In this document: piece by piece, positions 24,956 through 33,817 of the stretch
Layout: every line of letters starts with the position of its first letter
Numbering within the stretch: the stretch's first letter is position 1
DNA from: DATKRB01 sp035532415
Lineage (GTDB): Bacteria > Actinomycetota > Acidimicrobiia > Acidimicrobiales > RAAP-2
Assembly (NCBI GenBank): GCA_035532415.1
Contig: DATKRB010000009.1
Span: 1 to 64,000 of the forward strand
Length of the DNA stretch: 64,000 bases
Direction of reading: 5' to 3'
Made by a program: the position numbers and the translations under genes
The notes under the pieces: model-generated
Databases searched by the model: none
Told to the model about the DNA's origin: nothing
Seen by the model: only the letters and a program-made list of their open reading frames with translations

Positions 24956-25816
24956 GTGACGATGCTGACCGAGCGGCTGGGCTACCCCGCCGACGCGAAG
25001 CTCCTCATCGTCCACGCCGACGACCTCGGCTTCTGCCATTCGGCCAACGTCGGGACGTACGAGAGCCTGCGACGGGGGATGGCGACCAGCGCGTCCCTGA
25101 TCGTGCCGGGTCCCTGGGCGCGCGAGGCGGCTTCGCGCTACCGGGGCGAGGACGTCGGCGTGCAGCTCACCGTCAACGCCGAGCACGAGCTCTACCGGTG
25201 GGGCCCGATCACCCAGGCACCCTCGCTCCTCGGTGGGGACGGGGGCTTCCCCCGCACGATGGAGGACGTCTGGGAGCATGCCGACCTCGACGAGGTGCGC
25301 CGAGAATGCCGGGCACAGATCGAGCGGGCGATCCTGTGGGGGTTCGACGTGAGCCACCTCACCACCCACATGGCCACCTTGCAGCTCCGACCGGAGTTCT
25401 TCGACATCTGCCTCGAGCTCGCGGTGGAGTTCGCGCTGCCCCTCCGGATGCTCGGGAGCCACGATGCCCCGCACCTGGGGTTTCCGGCGAGGCAGTTGGC
25501 CGATGAAGCCGGGGTGATCTTCACCGACGAGGTGATCCTCTCCCCGTCCGGGGACCGCGGACCCACGTTGGCGCAGGTCGTCGCGGGGCTGGGCCCGGGG
25601 GTGACCGAAGTACAGGTCCGTCCCGCGATCGACAGCGGGGAGCTTCGGGCGCTGGCGACGGACTGGGAACGGCGGGTCGGCGACCTCCGGGCCGCCTGCG
25701 ACGATCCATCGGTGCCGGCGGCGACGGAGGCGGACGGAGTCGGCCTGATCGGGTTCCGAGCGTTGCGCGACCTGGCCCGGGCCGGATCGTCCCGCTCCCG
25801 GGGGCTCAGCTCGTGA
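24956..25816 (+). CDS. ChbG/HpnK (YdjC) family carbohydrate deacetylase
   Basis: A 286-residue cytosolic protein of the YdjC fold, which deacetylates acetylated sugars such as chito-oligosaccharides or hopanoid precursors. Metal-binding motifs are visible: VHADDLGF near residue 20, and HLTTHMATL mid-protein, matching the usual D-D and HxxxH ligands. No chitin or hopanoid gene is near, so the substrate is open. The GTG start is set by the -10 spacing. Its 3' end overlaps the convergent mca gene by 11 bases. Confidence 0.85.
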   Translation: MTMLTERLGYPADAKLLIVHADDLGFCHSANVGTYESLRRGMATSASLIVPGPWAREAASRYRGEDVGVQLTVNAEHELYRWGPITQAPSLLGGDGGFPRTMEDVWEHADLDEVRRECRAQIERAILWGFDVSHLTTHMATLQLRPEFFDICLELAVEFALPLRMLGSHDAPHLGFPARQLADEAGVIFTDEVILSPSGDRGPTLAQVVAGLGPGVTEVQVRPAIDSGELRALATDWERRVGDLRAACDDPSVPAATEADGVGLIGFRALRDLARAGSSRSRGLSS

Positions 25817-26672
25817 ACGGGACGCCGTCGAAGAGGTCGCCCTCCTTCACCTCGGACGGCCCGACTCGGCTCCGGGCCAGGAAGTAGTCGTCGAACGGGT
25901 GGATGGAGCCCTGCACCTCCGGAGGGAGACCGAACCACATCTTCGAGTTCGGATCGACCTGGGTGGCGTGGGCCCGGAGCGCCTCCCGCCGGACGTCGAA
26001 ACCCGAGATGTCCACGTGGGTCGTCGACACGGTCACCCGGCTCCGGATCCGTTCGAGCCACTTCTCGTCGAAGGGCGACTCGAGCCCGAGCTCGAGGAAC
26101 TTGCTGTGGATGCCGAGCATCTGCTCCCTCGGCCAGGTCGTGTAGTACAGCTTGAGCGGCTCGAAAGGCGGCCCGGTCGCGGGGTACCGGTCGGGGTCCC
26201 CGGCGGCGTCAAAGGCGGCCATGCTGATCTCGTGGACCCGCAGGTGGTCCGGATGGGGGTACTCGGTCTGCTCGTCGGGGTAGGTGACGATCACCTGGGG
26301 CCGTTCGCGGCGGATCACGCCCACGAGGCGCTCCACCGCCTCGTGGATCGGCGCCATGGCGAAGCTCTCGGGGTTCTCGTTCGACGGTGACCCGGGCATG
26401 CCCGAGTCGCGGTAGCCGAGGAGGACGACCTCGTCGTAGCCGATGATCCGGCTCGCCGCGCCCAGCTCCTCCATCCGGATCTCGTGGATCCGCTCGCGGT
26501 TCTCCGGGGTGGCCATCGCCGGGTTGAGCAGGTCGCCCTCCTCGCCCCCGGTACAGCACACCAGGACGGTCCGGACCCCCTCGGCGTGATAGCGGGCGAC
26601 GGTTCCGGCCCCCTTGGACGATTCGTCGTCGGGATGGGCGTGCACGGCGAGCAGGCACCGGCGGTCGGGCAT
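25806..26672 (-). CDS. mca: Mycothiol S-conjugate amidase
   Basis: A 288-residue LmbE/PIG-L-fold zinc hydrolase that cleaves mycothiol S-conjugates, releasing mercapturic acids for export during detoxification. Zinc ligands are in AHPDDES (residues 12-18) and HPDH. GTGGEEG-type and TEYPHPDHLRVHEIS sequences are typical of Mca rather than of MshB. Leaderless spacing (TAACCT six bases upstream) selects the second of two adjacent ATGs. Presence implies a mycothiol-producing actinobacterium. Mca versus MshB is judged by sequence pattern and length. Confidence 0.88.
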   Translation of the reverse strand: MPDRRCLLAVHAHPDDESSKGAGTVARYHAEGVRTVLVCCTGGEEGDLLNPAMATPENRERIHEIRMEELGAASRIIGYDEVVLLGYRDSGMPGSPSNENPESFAMAPIHEAVERLVGVIRRERPQVIVTYPDEQTEYPHPDHLRVHEISMAAFDAAGDPDRYPATGPPFEPLKLYYTTWPREQMLGIHSKFLELGLESPFDEKWLERIRSRVTVSTTHVDISGFDVRREALRAHATQVDPNSKMWFGLPPEVQGSIHPFDDYFLARSRVGPSEVKEGDLFDGVPFTS

Positions 26673-26678
26673 CATCGG

Positions 26679-26684
26679 AGGTTA
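26679..26684 (-). promoter_or_regulatory. Candidate leaderless -10 element of mca
   Basis: On the minus strand TAACCT precedes the ATG at 26672 by exactly six bases. The upstream ATG at 26675 would fall inside the spacer. Confidence 0.5.
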
Positions 26685-26726
26685 CCTGCCCGGCGAGGGC
26701 GTGCCCCCCGCTCGGCCACGAGGCTT

Positions 26727-26732
26727 TATGCT
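26727..26732 (+). promoter_or_regulatory. Candidate -10 element of pspA
   Basis: TATGCT in a small AT-rich patch between divergent mca and pspA would give a leader of about 33 bases that includes the GAGGAGG ribosome-binding site. Confidence 0.4.
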
Positions 26733-26771
26733 CATTACAAGGCGCAGTGGCGCCGCGAGGAGGGCAGAGCA

Positions 26772-27635
26772 GTGGCAGGCGTGTTCAAGCGGATGTCGGC
26801 CATCTTGCAGGCGAAGACCAACAAGGTGCTCGACAAGGCCGAGGACCCCCGTGAAACCCTCGACCTCTCGTACGAGAAGCAGCTCGAGAGCCTTCAGAAG
26901 GTCCGTCGGAGCGTGGCCGACGTCGCCACCGCACGCAAGCGTATCGAGTTGCAGGCCGGGCAGCTGCAGAAGCAGGCGGACAAGCTGCAGGACCAGGCCA
27001 AGGCCGCGCTGACCCAGGGGAACGACGACTTGGCCCGGGAGGCTCTGGCCCGGCGCGCCGCGCTCGGCGAGCAGCTCGGCGACATGCAGACCCAGCACGT
27101 TCAGGTACAGGAGCAGGAGGAGAAGCTGGTCGCCACCTCCCAGCGGCTCCAGGCCCAGATCGAGCAATTCCGGACGCGGAAGGAGACGCTGAAGGCCAGC
27201 TACACCGCCGCCGAGGCACAGACCAAGGTGGGTGAGGCCGTCTCGGGCATCTCGACGTCCATGGGCGACGCCGGGAGTGCCATGCAGCGTGCCCAGGACA
27301 AGATCGCGGGCATGCAGGCTCGTGCGGGTGCGATGGACGAGCTGTTGGCCTCCGGTGCACTCACCGATCTGAACACGCCGGTCGACGACATTCAGGCTCA
27401 GCTCGACAAGGTGTCCGCGGGATCGCAGGTCGACGCCGAGCTGGCGGCGCTGAAGTCCCAGCTGGCCGCGGGCGCGCCGACCGCAGCTCTCCCCTCGTCC
27501 GCCGAGGACGGCAAGGCCGCCGACGCCGAGATCCTCGACGCCGCACCCGCCGACGGCGCCGCACCGGTCGCCCCACCGGGCCCGCCATCCGAGACCGCCG
27601 CCGCGACGGGCGAGAACGCCGGAGGGTCCCGCTGA
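26772..27635 (+). CDS. pspA: PspA/IM30 family envelope-stress protein
   Basis: A 287-residue PspA homologue: almost entirely coiled coil from residue 10 to 220, beginning with FKRMSAILQAKTNKVLDKAEDP, the amphipathic membrane-binding helix region. A Pro/Ala/Asp-rich tail of about 50 residues follows. It assembles on the inner membrane to maintain integrity under stress. GAGGAGG lies eight bases before the GTG. It heads a pspA-htpX-pspAB operon (stop and start share one base with htpX). Confidence 0.92.
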   Translation: MAGVFKRMSAILQAKTNKVLDKAEDPRETLDLSYEKQLESLQKVRRSVADVATARKRIELQAGQLQKQADKLQDQAKAALTQGNDDLAREALARRAALGEQLGDMQTQHVQVQEQEEKLVATSQRLQAQIEQFRTRKETLKASYTAAEAQTKVGEAVSGISTSMGDAGSAMQRAQDKIAGMQARAGAMDELLASGALTDLNTPVDDIQAQLDKVSAGSQVDAELAALKSQLAAGAPTAALPSSAEDGKAADAEILDAAPADGAAPVAPPGPPSETAAATGENAGGSR

Positions 27636-28588
27636 TGTCGACCGCCCAGAGAATCCCCAACGACCGAGGCCTGACGGCCCGGATGTTCGTGACCGGCCTC
27701 TTGCTGGTCCTGCTGTACGGGGCCTTCATCGGGATCCTGTTCGCCGTGGGCCTGAGCATGGCCTTCATCCTCGTCATCGCCGTCGGGTTGCTCTTCGCCC
27801 AGTACTGGTTCTCCGACAAGATCGCCCTGTGGGGGATGCACGGGCGCCTGGTGACCCCCGAGGAGGCGCCCGAGCTCCACGGTGTGATCGACCGGCTCTG
27901 CGCCCTGGCGGACATGCCCAAGCCGCGGGTCGCCATCGCCGACACGGACATCCCGAACGCCTTCGCCACCGGTCGCAGCCCGAAGGCGTCGGTCGTCTGC
28001 GCCACGACCGGCCTGCTGCGCCGGCTCGACGAGCCCGAGGTGGAGGCCGTGCTCGCCCACGAGATCTCCCACGTGGCCCATCGCGACGTGGCCGTCATGA
28101 CCATCGCCAGCGGTCTCGGCATGATGGCCGGCCTCCTCACCCGCGCCATGTTCTATGCAGGGCTCTTCGGCGGCGGGAGCCGCAACGATCAGAACGGATC
28201 CCAGCTCGCCGCCATGGAGGCGATCGTGATGCTCGTCTCGATCGTCGTGTACGCCATCAGCTTCCTGCTCACCCGGGCGCTGTCGCGCTACCGGGAGCTG
28301 GCTGCCGACCGGTCGGGGGCCATCCTCACCGGCCGACCCTCCGTGCTGGCCTCGGCGCTGGTGAAGGTGACCGGCGAGATGTCCCGTATCCCGACCAGCG
28401 ACCTGCGCAAGGCCGAGCCCTTCAACGCCTTCTTCTTCACCCCGGCCATCGCACAGCGCAAGGGGCAGGGCCAGGGGCAGGGCGGCCAGGGCTTCTCCCT
28501 GTCGAACATCTTCTCCACCCACCCGCCGCTCGAGCAGCGACTGGCACAGCTGGCCGAGATAGAGGTCCAGCTCGGCCAGGCCCGCTGA
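27635..28588 (+). CDS. htpX: HtpX-like M48 membrane zinc metalloprotease
   Basis: A 317-residue integral membrane protease that degrades misfolded membrane proteins. Two helices precede the catalytic HEISH at residues 142-146; a further hairpin leads to RYRELAADRSG, whose Glu is the third zinc ligand. A Gln/Gly-rich loop sits near the C-terminus, before the STHPPLEQRL motif common in HtpX. It overlaps pspA by one base (TGATG) and is followed 37 bases later by the PspAB-like gene, so it acts in the same envelope-stress response. Confidence 0.94.
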   Translation: MSTAQRIPNDRGLTARMFVTGLLLVLLYGAFIGILFAVGLSMAFILVIAVGLLFAQYWFSDKIALWGMHGRLVTPEEAPELHGVIDRLCALADMPKPRVAIADTDIPNAFATGRSPKASVVCATTGLLRRLDEPEVEAVLAHEISHVAHRDVAVMTIASGLGMMAGLLTRAMFYAGLFGGGSRNDQNGSQLAAMEAIVMLVSIVVYAISFLLTRALSRYRELAADRSGAILTGRPSVLASALVKVTGEMSRIPTSDLRKAEPFNAFFFTPAIAQRKGQGQGQGGQGFSLSNIFSTHPPLEQRLAQLAEIEVQLGQAR

Positions 28589-28625
28589 GGTGGCGCGCCG
28601 TTTCCACAGCAGTGGGCGGTCCTGA

Positions 28626-29255
28626 GTGGGCCTGCTCGACAGCCTGCTCGGACGGACCAAGCCGGTCCGGGCGAACCTCGACGCCCTGTTCGCGCTGCCC
28701 TCGGCGGCGATCACGCTCCAGACAGCAGGCGGTCTGGTCCCCTCCGGATCGGCCGGCGTCTGCTGGAAGCCGCCGGCGGGGCAGTCGGCCCAGGACGTGC
28801 AGCGCGAGATCGGCGAGCTGCTCGAGATCCCCGACAGCGACGACGAGCCCGGCACCGGCGACCGCCCCGGCGACGCCAAGTCCGTCGGCGGGGCGCTCAC
28901 CCAGGCCGAGGACGCCTACGGCTTCCGGTGGCTGCTGCTCGAGGATCCGGCGATCGACGATCTCGTCACCCGGGTGCACCTGGTCAATAGCACCCTGACG
29001 GACAACGGCTGGGGGCCTCAGCTGCTGTGCTCGGTCTTCGGCCTCGTGCCCGGTCCCGATGCCGGCACCGACGTGCGTCCGCTCTTCCTCGTCTACCTGT
29101 ACAAGCGGGGCACGTTCTACCCGTTCGCCCCCGACGGCAAGGAGCACCGCGACAACGAGCTCGAGCTGCGGGTCAAGGCACTGGTCGGCAGCGATCTTCC
29201 GGTAGAGCCCGATCTGTCCCGCTGGTTCCCGCTCTGGGACCTCCCGGTCCACTGA
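28626..29255 (+). CDS. pspAB: PspA-associated protein PspAB-like
   Basis: A 209-residue soluble protein with the features of actinobacterial PspAB: opening GLLDSLLGRTKP, a central FGLVPG... and LFLVYLYKRGTFYPFAP, and a C-terminal acidic/tryptophan segment (RWFPLWDLP). Its biochemical role is not established; it belongs to PspA-HtpX modules and probably modulates PspA. Family membership is inferred from the context and these segments. It ends 40 bases before the convergent phhB. Confidence 0.82.
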   Translation: MGLLDSLLGRTKPVRANLDALFALPSAAITLQTAGGLVPSGSAGVCWKPPAGQSAQDVQREIGELLEIPDSDDEPGTGDRPGDAKSVGGALTQAEDAYGFRWLLLEDPAIDDLVTRVHLVNSTLTDNGWGPQLLCSVFGLVPGPDAGTDVRPLFLVYLYKRGTFYPFAPDGKEHRDNELELRVKALVGSDLPVEPDLSRWFPLWDLPVH

Positions 29256-29295
29256 GCGGCGACCGCTAGGCCCGGCCGGGGCCGATCAGGGCCGT

Positions 29296-29592
29296 TCAGC
29301 GGCCCGACGCGGGAAGGCCGTCGATCTGCCCGGCCAGGGCCAGGTCGGCCGAGGTGAGCCCTCCGGCCGAGTGGGTCGAGAGCCGCAGCGTCACCGTTCC
29401 CCAGCGGATGTCGATGTCGGGGTGGTGGTTCGCCGCCTCGGCCAACGCACCGACCGAGCTCACGTACGCGAGCGCGTCGGCGAAGTCCCGATGCGCGACG
29501 ACCTTCACCAGCTCGGCCCCCTGGCGCTCCCATCCGAGACCTCGCTCGCCGAGAGCGGCGTCGACTTCGGCATGGTCGAGAACTTCTGGCAT
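29296..29592 (-). CDS. phhB: 4a-hydroxytetrahydrobiopterin dehydratase
   Basis: A 98-residue pterin-4a-carbinolamine dehydratase, the usual length. The active-site EAANHHPDI is at residues 52-60, followed by strand VTLRLSTHSAGGLT. It dehydrates 4a-hydroxy-tetrahydropterin, recycling the cofactor of aromatic hydroxylases, or acts in related pterin steps. No hydroxylase gene is visible here. GGAGGGAAC precedes the ATG. Confidence 0.94.
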   Translation of the reverse strand: MPEVLDHAEVDAALGERGLGWERQGAELVKVVAHRDFADALAYVSSVGALAEAANHHPDIDIRWGTVTLRLSTHSAGGLTSADLALAGQIDGLPASGR

Positions 29593-29652
29593 GTTCCCTC
29601 CTTCGGTCGGTGACGGCCAAGTGGCGGTAGTGGCTCCCCGACCCGACGACCG

Positions 29653-31041
29653 TCAGGGATGGGTCATCTCCTCGGGCCGGACGGCGGCGTCGAACTGCTC
29701 GGCCGTCAGGTACCCCAGGGCGAGCGCGGACTCCCGCAGGGTGGTGCGCTCCTTGTGTGCCTTCTTGGCCACCTCGGCCGCCCGGTCGTACCCGATGAGG
29801 GGATTGAGGGCCGTCACCAGCATGAGGGAATTCTGCAGGTGCCTGCGGATCTGCTCGTCATCGGGCTCGAGCCCTTCGACGCAGAACTCGCGGAAGCCAC
29901 GGCTGGCATCGGCGAGGAGGCGGGTCGAGTGGAGGAAATTGTGGATGATGACCGGCTTGCAGACGTTGAGCTCGAGATTGCCCCGCGAGCCGGCGATGCC
30001 GATCGCCGTGTCGTTGCCCATCACCTGGATGCACACCATGATCATGGCCTCGCTCTGGGTCGGATTGACCTTCCCCGGCATGATGGACGACCCCGGCTCG
30101 TTGGCCGGCAGCACCAGCTCGCCCAGCCCGCTCCGGGGGCCCGAGCCGAGCCAACGCAGATCGTCGGCGATCTTGGTGAGGGACACGGCAAGGGTCCGCA
30201 GGGCGCCGCTGGCCCAGACCAGGGCATCGTGAGCAGCCAGGGCCGCGAACTTGTTCGGTGCGGTGACAAAGGGCAGACCGGTCAGCTCGGCGATCGCCGC
30301 GGCCACCCGTTCCCCGAATTCCGGATGGGTGTTCAGCCCGGTCCCCACGGCGGTCCCCCCGGCCGCCAGCTCCAACAGTCCACCCAGGCTCTGCTCGATC
30401 CTGACCAGGTCCGCGTCGAGCTGCGCCACGTAGCCGGACAGCTCCTGTCCGAGGGTCAGCGGCACCGCGTCCATGAGGTGGGTCCGGCCGATCTTGGTGA
30501 TGTCCCTGTAGGCGGTCGACTTGGCCGCCAGCGCGTCCCGGAGGGCCCGGACCGACGGGACCAGGCGGTGGACCAGCTCCTGCGCGGCGGCGATGTGCAT
30601 GGCCGTCGGGAAGGCGTCGTTCGACGACTGCGACATGTTGACGTCGTCGTTCGGATGGACCGGCGACTTCGAGCCCATCACCCCGCCGTCCATCTCGATC
30701 GCCCGGTTGGCGATGACCTCGTTGGCGTTCATGTTCGTCTGCGTCCCGCTCCCGGTCTGCCAGATCCGGAGCGGGAACTCGCTGTCGAGCCTGCCCTCGG
30801 CCACCTCTCGGGCTGCCCTGACGATGAGACCGGCGACGTGCGGGTCGAGCTTGCCGAGGTCGGCGTTGACCGCGGCCGAGGCCCCCTTCAGGATGCCGAT
30901 CGCCCGGATGAGGGGCTTGGGCATGGTGTCCTCGCCGATGTCGAAGTGGTGCAGCGAACGGGCCGTCTGCGCCCCCCAGTACCGATCGGCCGGAACGGCG
31001 ATCTCGCCCATGCTGTCGGTCTCGATACGAGTCGTGCCCAT
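29653..31041 (-). CDS. fumC: Class II fumarate hydratase
   Basis: A 462-residue tetrameric, iron-independent fumarase of the TCA cycle interconverting fumarate and malate. It opens with IETDSMGEIAVP...YWGAQTARSLHHF and carries GSGTQTNMNANEV, the HPNDDVN segment with the catalytic His, and the lyase signature GSSIMPGKVNP. AGGAGGA lies five bases before the ATG at 31041. An open upstream frame to 31107 lacks homology. Transcribed alone. Confidence 0.95.
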   Translation of the reverse strand: MGTTRIETDSMGEIAVPADRYWGAQTARSLHHFDIGEDTMPKPLIRAIGILKGASAAVNADLGKLDPHVAGLIVRAAREVAEGRLDSEFPLRIWQTGSGTQTNMNANEVIANRAIEMDGGVMGSKSPVHPNDDVNMSQSSNDAFPTAMHIAAAQELVHRLVPSVRALRDALAAKSTAYRDITKIGRTHLMDAVPLTLGQELSGYVAQLDADLVRIEQSLGGLLELAAGGTAVGTGLNTHPEFGERVAAAIAELTGLPFVTAPNKFAALAAHDALVWASGALRTLAVSLTKIADDLRWLGSGPRSGLGELVLPANEPGSSIMPGKVNPTQSEAMIMVCIQVMGNDTAIGIAGSRGNLELNVCKPVIIHNFLHSTRLLADASRGFREFCVEGLEPDDEQIRRHLQNSLMLVTALNPLIGYDRAAEVAKKAHKERTTLRESALALGYLTAEQFDAAVRPEEMTHP

Positions 31042-31156
31042 GTTCCTCCTCTGCTCACGGCCAGCATGGGGCCTCGACCGCCACCGCGCAAACCCCCGAT
31101 CGTCCAAGCCGGCCGCGCGGCCGCGCCGGCCGAGTCTGCTGGGTCTGTGCTCGACC

Positions 31157-31204
31157 TGTCTGCGCGGACTGCGCGGTCTGTGCGGTCTGTGCGGACTGCG
31201 CGGT
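31157..31204. repeat. Imperfect nine-base tandem repeat
   Basis: About five degenerate copies of TGCGCGGTC/TGTGCGGTC/TGCGCGGAC lie between divergent fumC and the PPOX gene, upstream of the candidate -10 TACTCT (31206-31211). Confidence 0.75.
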
Positions 31205-31285
31205 CGCTACTCTGGCCGGAGCACCCGGTCGGCCCTGGTGGGAACGTCGACCGGCCGGGCCGTCTCGAGGCGATGGAGGATCTGC

Positions 31286-31693
31286 ATGCCCGACAAGCTG
31301 AGCAGGAAGGCCCGCGACCTGCTGGCCAGGCCGGTACTGGCCAGCCTGGCGACCGTGTCCCGGGACGGGACCCCGCAGGTGACTCCCCTCTGGATCGACG
31401 TCGACGGTGACGACCTGATGGTCAACACCGCCCGGGGGCGGGTGAAGGCCGACAACGTCCAACGTGATCCGCACGTGGCGGTGACGGTGCTCGACCCCGA
31501 CAACGCGTACAACGTCGTCGTCGTTCGCGGCACGGTCATCGAGGTGACGCGGGACGGGGCCGACGAGCACATCGACCACCTGGCGAACAAGTACCTCGGT
31601 GTCACCGAGTACCCCAACCGACGGGCCGGGGAGGAGCGGATAATGATCCGGATCCGCACCGACCGGATCGTCATGCAGCCGTCCGACGGCTGA
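31286..31693 (+). CDS. PPOX-class F420-dependent oxidoreductase-like protein
   Basis: A 135-residue split-barrel flavin/F420-binding protein. Typical elements: VLASLATVSRDGTPQVTPLWID at the N-terminus, VNTARGRVKADNVQRDPHVAVTV and the C-terminal IRIRTDRIVMQ. Related actinobacterial proteins reduce substrates with F420H2, though some only bind FMN. GGAGG lies six bases before the ATG. Transcribed divergently from fumC, convergent with the LLM gene. Cofactor choice is inferred from family. Confidence 0.87.
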   Translation: MPDKLSRKARDLLARPVLASLATVSRDGTPQVTPLWIDVDGDDLMVNTARGRVKADNVQRDPHVAVTVLDPDNAYNVVVVRGTVIEVTRDGADEHIDHLANKYLGVTEYPNRRAGEERIMIRIRTDRIVMQPSDG

Positions 31694-31731
31694 GGGTCGA
31701 GACCGCCCCTGGCCGATCGGGTCCGCCCCGT

Positions 31732-32664
31732 TCAGCCCCCCCACCGTCGCCCCAGCCCGCTGACCTCGTCGGGCCCGGGTGGCGCGTTGCGGCCCAGCCG
31801 CACGATGACGCCGTCCGCCCCTGCCGACGTGAGCGCCCGCATCGTCACCGGGATCCCGGCCGCGTGCCCGGACAGCGGAGCCGCGACCGGTAAGACCGCA
31901 CCCTCCGCTGGGGGCGACCCCCGCCAGAGAAGCGGCGGGGGCGATCCCAGCCCGGCCGTCCGGCAGGCGTTCCCGATCACCCGTCTGATCGAGCGCACCT
32001 GCCCTGGCCCTCCCCCCGTGACCACGGCGTCGGCCGACCGCAGGCACTCGACAAGACCTTCGGGGGCAGCCCCGGGACCCCGAGCGGTCTCGCCGTCCGG
32101 ATGGGCGAGGCGGCCCAGATCGACGACGATTCCCGGACCTCCGAGCTGGACCGGCCGGGGCCGGTCGTTGACCTCGCCGAGCCGGAAGAAGCGACCCGAC
32201 CCTGCCGGCTCGGCGTGGGTGAACAGGGAGCGGCAGATGGCAGCCGCCTCGCCGAGACGGCCCAGGGGGTCCCCCGGGGCCCCCTGGACGGAGCCGGGTC
32301 GGGCCGGACCGGAGTCGAAGAGGAGCACGGCCGATCTTCCGGCGGAGACCTGGTCGAGGCACGTGACGTCACGGGCCAGTACGGCGGGGTGCCGGGCATC
32401 GACCACATCTGCGATCACCCCCAAGGTGAGAGTCGTGGCGACCTCCGCCAGACCTCCGGCCAGCGTGAGGGCGTCGGCGGTGGCCTCCCCCACCTCCCCG
32501 CGATCGGAGAACCACACCGCGTCGAACCCCGCTTCTTGGGCGGCGGCGACCGCCGCGACGTAGCCGTCGAGCACACCGGGGTCGGGCAACCCGCTCGGCG
32601 CTGTCGGGACCCCGAGAGCCGGGAGCTCGAGCCCGAGACGGAAGGGGCGGCGGACGGCTACCAC
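31732..32664 (-). CDS. LLM-class (luciferase-like) flavin/F420 oxidoreductase
   Basis: A 310-residue TIM-barrel protein of the bacterial luciferase-like family: GFDAVWFSDR, TLTLGVIADVVDARHPAVLARDVTCLDQVSAGR and GRFFRLGEVNDRPRPVQ are its usual strand and loop elements. The second half is shortened and Gly/Pro-rich, with less typical sequence, so the catalytic site may be divergent. The GTG start overlaps the stop of the quinone-oxidoreductase-like gene by seven bases, so the two are probably co-expressed. Substrate unknown. Confidence 0.78.
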   Translation of the reverse strand: MVAVRRPFRLGLELPALGVPTAPSGLPDPGVLDGYVAAVAAAQEAGFDAVWFSDRGEVGEATADALTLAGGLAEVATTLTLGVIADVVDARHPAVLARDVTCLDQVSAGRSAVLLFDSGPARPGSVQGAPGDPLGRLGEAAAICRSLFTHAEPAGSGRFFRLGEVNDRPRPVQLGGPGIVVDLGRLAHPDGETARGPGAAPEGLVECLRSADAVVTGGGPGQVRSIRRVIGNACRTAGLGSPPPLLWRGSPPAEGAVLPVAAPLSGHAAGIPVTMRALTSAGADGVIVRLGRNAPPGPDEVSGLGRRWGG

Positions 32665-33689
32665 CCGGTCCCGACGTCGATGAGGACCTTGCCGACCACG
32701 TTCGCCTCAACGGCCGCGTGGGCATCGGCCGTGCGCGCGAGGGGGAAACGGTGCAACGGCAGGCCGGCGTCCTCCCCGACCCGCAGGATGCCCGCAGCGA
32801 CCGCGGCGGCGACGTCGGCCACGGCCCGGCGCTTGGCCGCTTCGGGTACGGAGTAGACGAGAACGAACTGGTAACAGGTGTTCGCGAGCATCGAAGGCCG
32901 GATCGGGATGGCCAAGCGGTCCCCGTCGCTGCCGTACACCACGATCGTCCCGTTCGGTGCCAGCACGGACCGGTCGAGATCGCGATTGGCGTGGGGAGCC
33001 ACCTCGGCGATCACGTCGACCCCTTCGGGCGCGACCTCCCTGATGGCCCCCGCCGCGTCCTCTTCCCGATAGTCGACGACGTGGTGGGCACCGGCGGCTC
33101 GGGCCAGCCGGGCCTTCTCCGGCGAGCTGACCGTGGCGATGACGGTCGCCCCCGTCCACGCGCCGAGCTCGATCGCCGCGTGCCCGACTGCCCCCGCTCC
33201 CCCGGCGACGAGGATCCTGCGCCCCCGGTGGGACCCCGGACCGATCCGATCGGGCCCCTGCGCGCCCGCCGTCAGGCACCGATGCGCGGTGAGTGCGGGA
33301 ATGCCCAGGCTTGCCCCGAGGTCGGCGGAGGCGCCCCGGGGCAGGGGTACGGCCTGGGCTTCGGGGAGGGCGATCACCTCCTGCGCCGTTCCGCCGGCCC
33401 GCCCGTAGGCGGCCTCCCAGATCCAAACCCGCTCCCCCACGCGTGATCCGTCGACCCCCGACCCCACGGCCACCACGGTGCCGGCGCCGTCCTGATCGGG
33501 CACGACCTCGGGAAAGGGGGTCGGCCGGCCGGGGCCGCTCCCCCGGCGGGACTTCCAATCGGTGGGGTTGACTCCGGACACGGCCACCCGGACGAGCACC
33601 TCGTTCGGCCCGGCGACGGGCTCGGGGCGATCGACCAGCCGGAGCACTTCAGGCCCGCCCGTTTCCGAGTAGACGACCGCTGATCCCAC
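32658..33689 (-). CDS. NADPH:quinone reductase-like MDR-family oxidoreductase
   Basis: A 343-residue medium-chain dehydrogenase of the zinc-independent quinone-reductase/zeta-crystallin group: GPNEVLVRVAVSGVNPTDWKSRRG at the N-terminus, then a Rossmann domain with VAGGAGAVGHAAIELG, and the C-terminal strand GKVLIDVG. Structural-zinc cysteines are absent. GGGGGACGA precedes the GTG at 33689; the frame remains open far upstream but only as low-complexity Arg-rich sequence. Overlaps the LLM gene downstream and diverges from the VOC gene. Confidence 0.88.
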   Translation of the reverse strand: MGSAVVYSETGGPEVLRLVDRPEPVAGPNEVLVRVAVSGVNPTDWKSRRGSGPGRPTPFPEVVPDQDGAGTVVAVGSGVDGSRVGERVWIWEAAYGRAGGTAQEVIALPEAQAVPLPRGASADLGASLGIPALTAHRCLTAGAQGPDRIGPGSHRGRRILVAGGAGAVGHAAIELGAWTGATVIATVSSPEKARLARAAGAHHVVDYREEDAAGAIREVAPEGVDVIAEVAPHANRDLDRSVLAPNGTIVVYGSDGDRLAIPIRPSMLANTCYQFVLVYSVPEAAKRRAVADVAAAVAAGILRVGEDAGLPLHRFPLARTADAHAAVEANVVGKVLIDVGTGW

Positions 33690-33817
33690 CTCGTCCCCCG
33701 ATCGCCACCGGTCGGCCAGACCCGTCACCGTGAGCTCCCGACACGTGCAGGGCCAGAGCCACGCTTCCTCGGAGCGTAGCGTGGGACCAGGACCTACATT
33801 GCTGACGAGGTCGCCCC

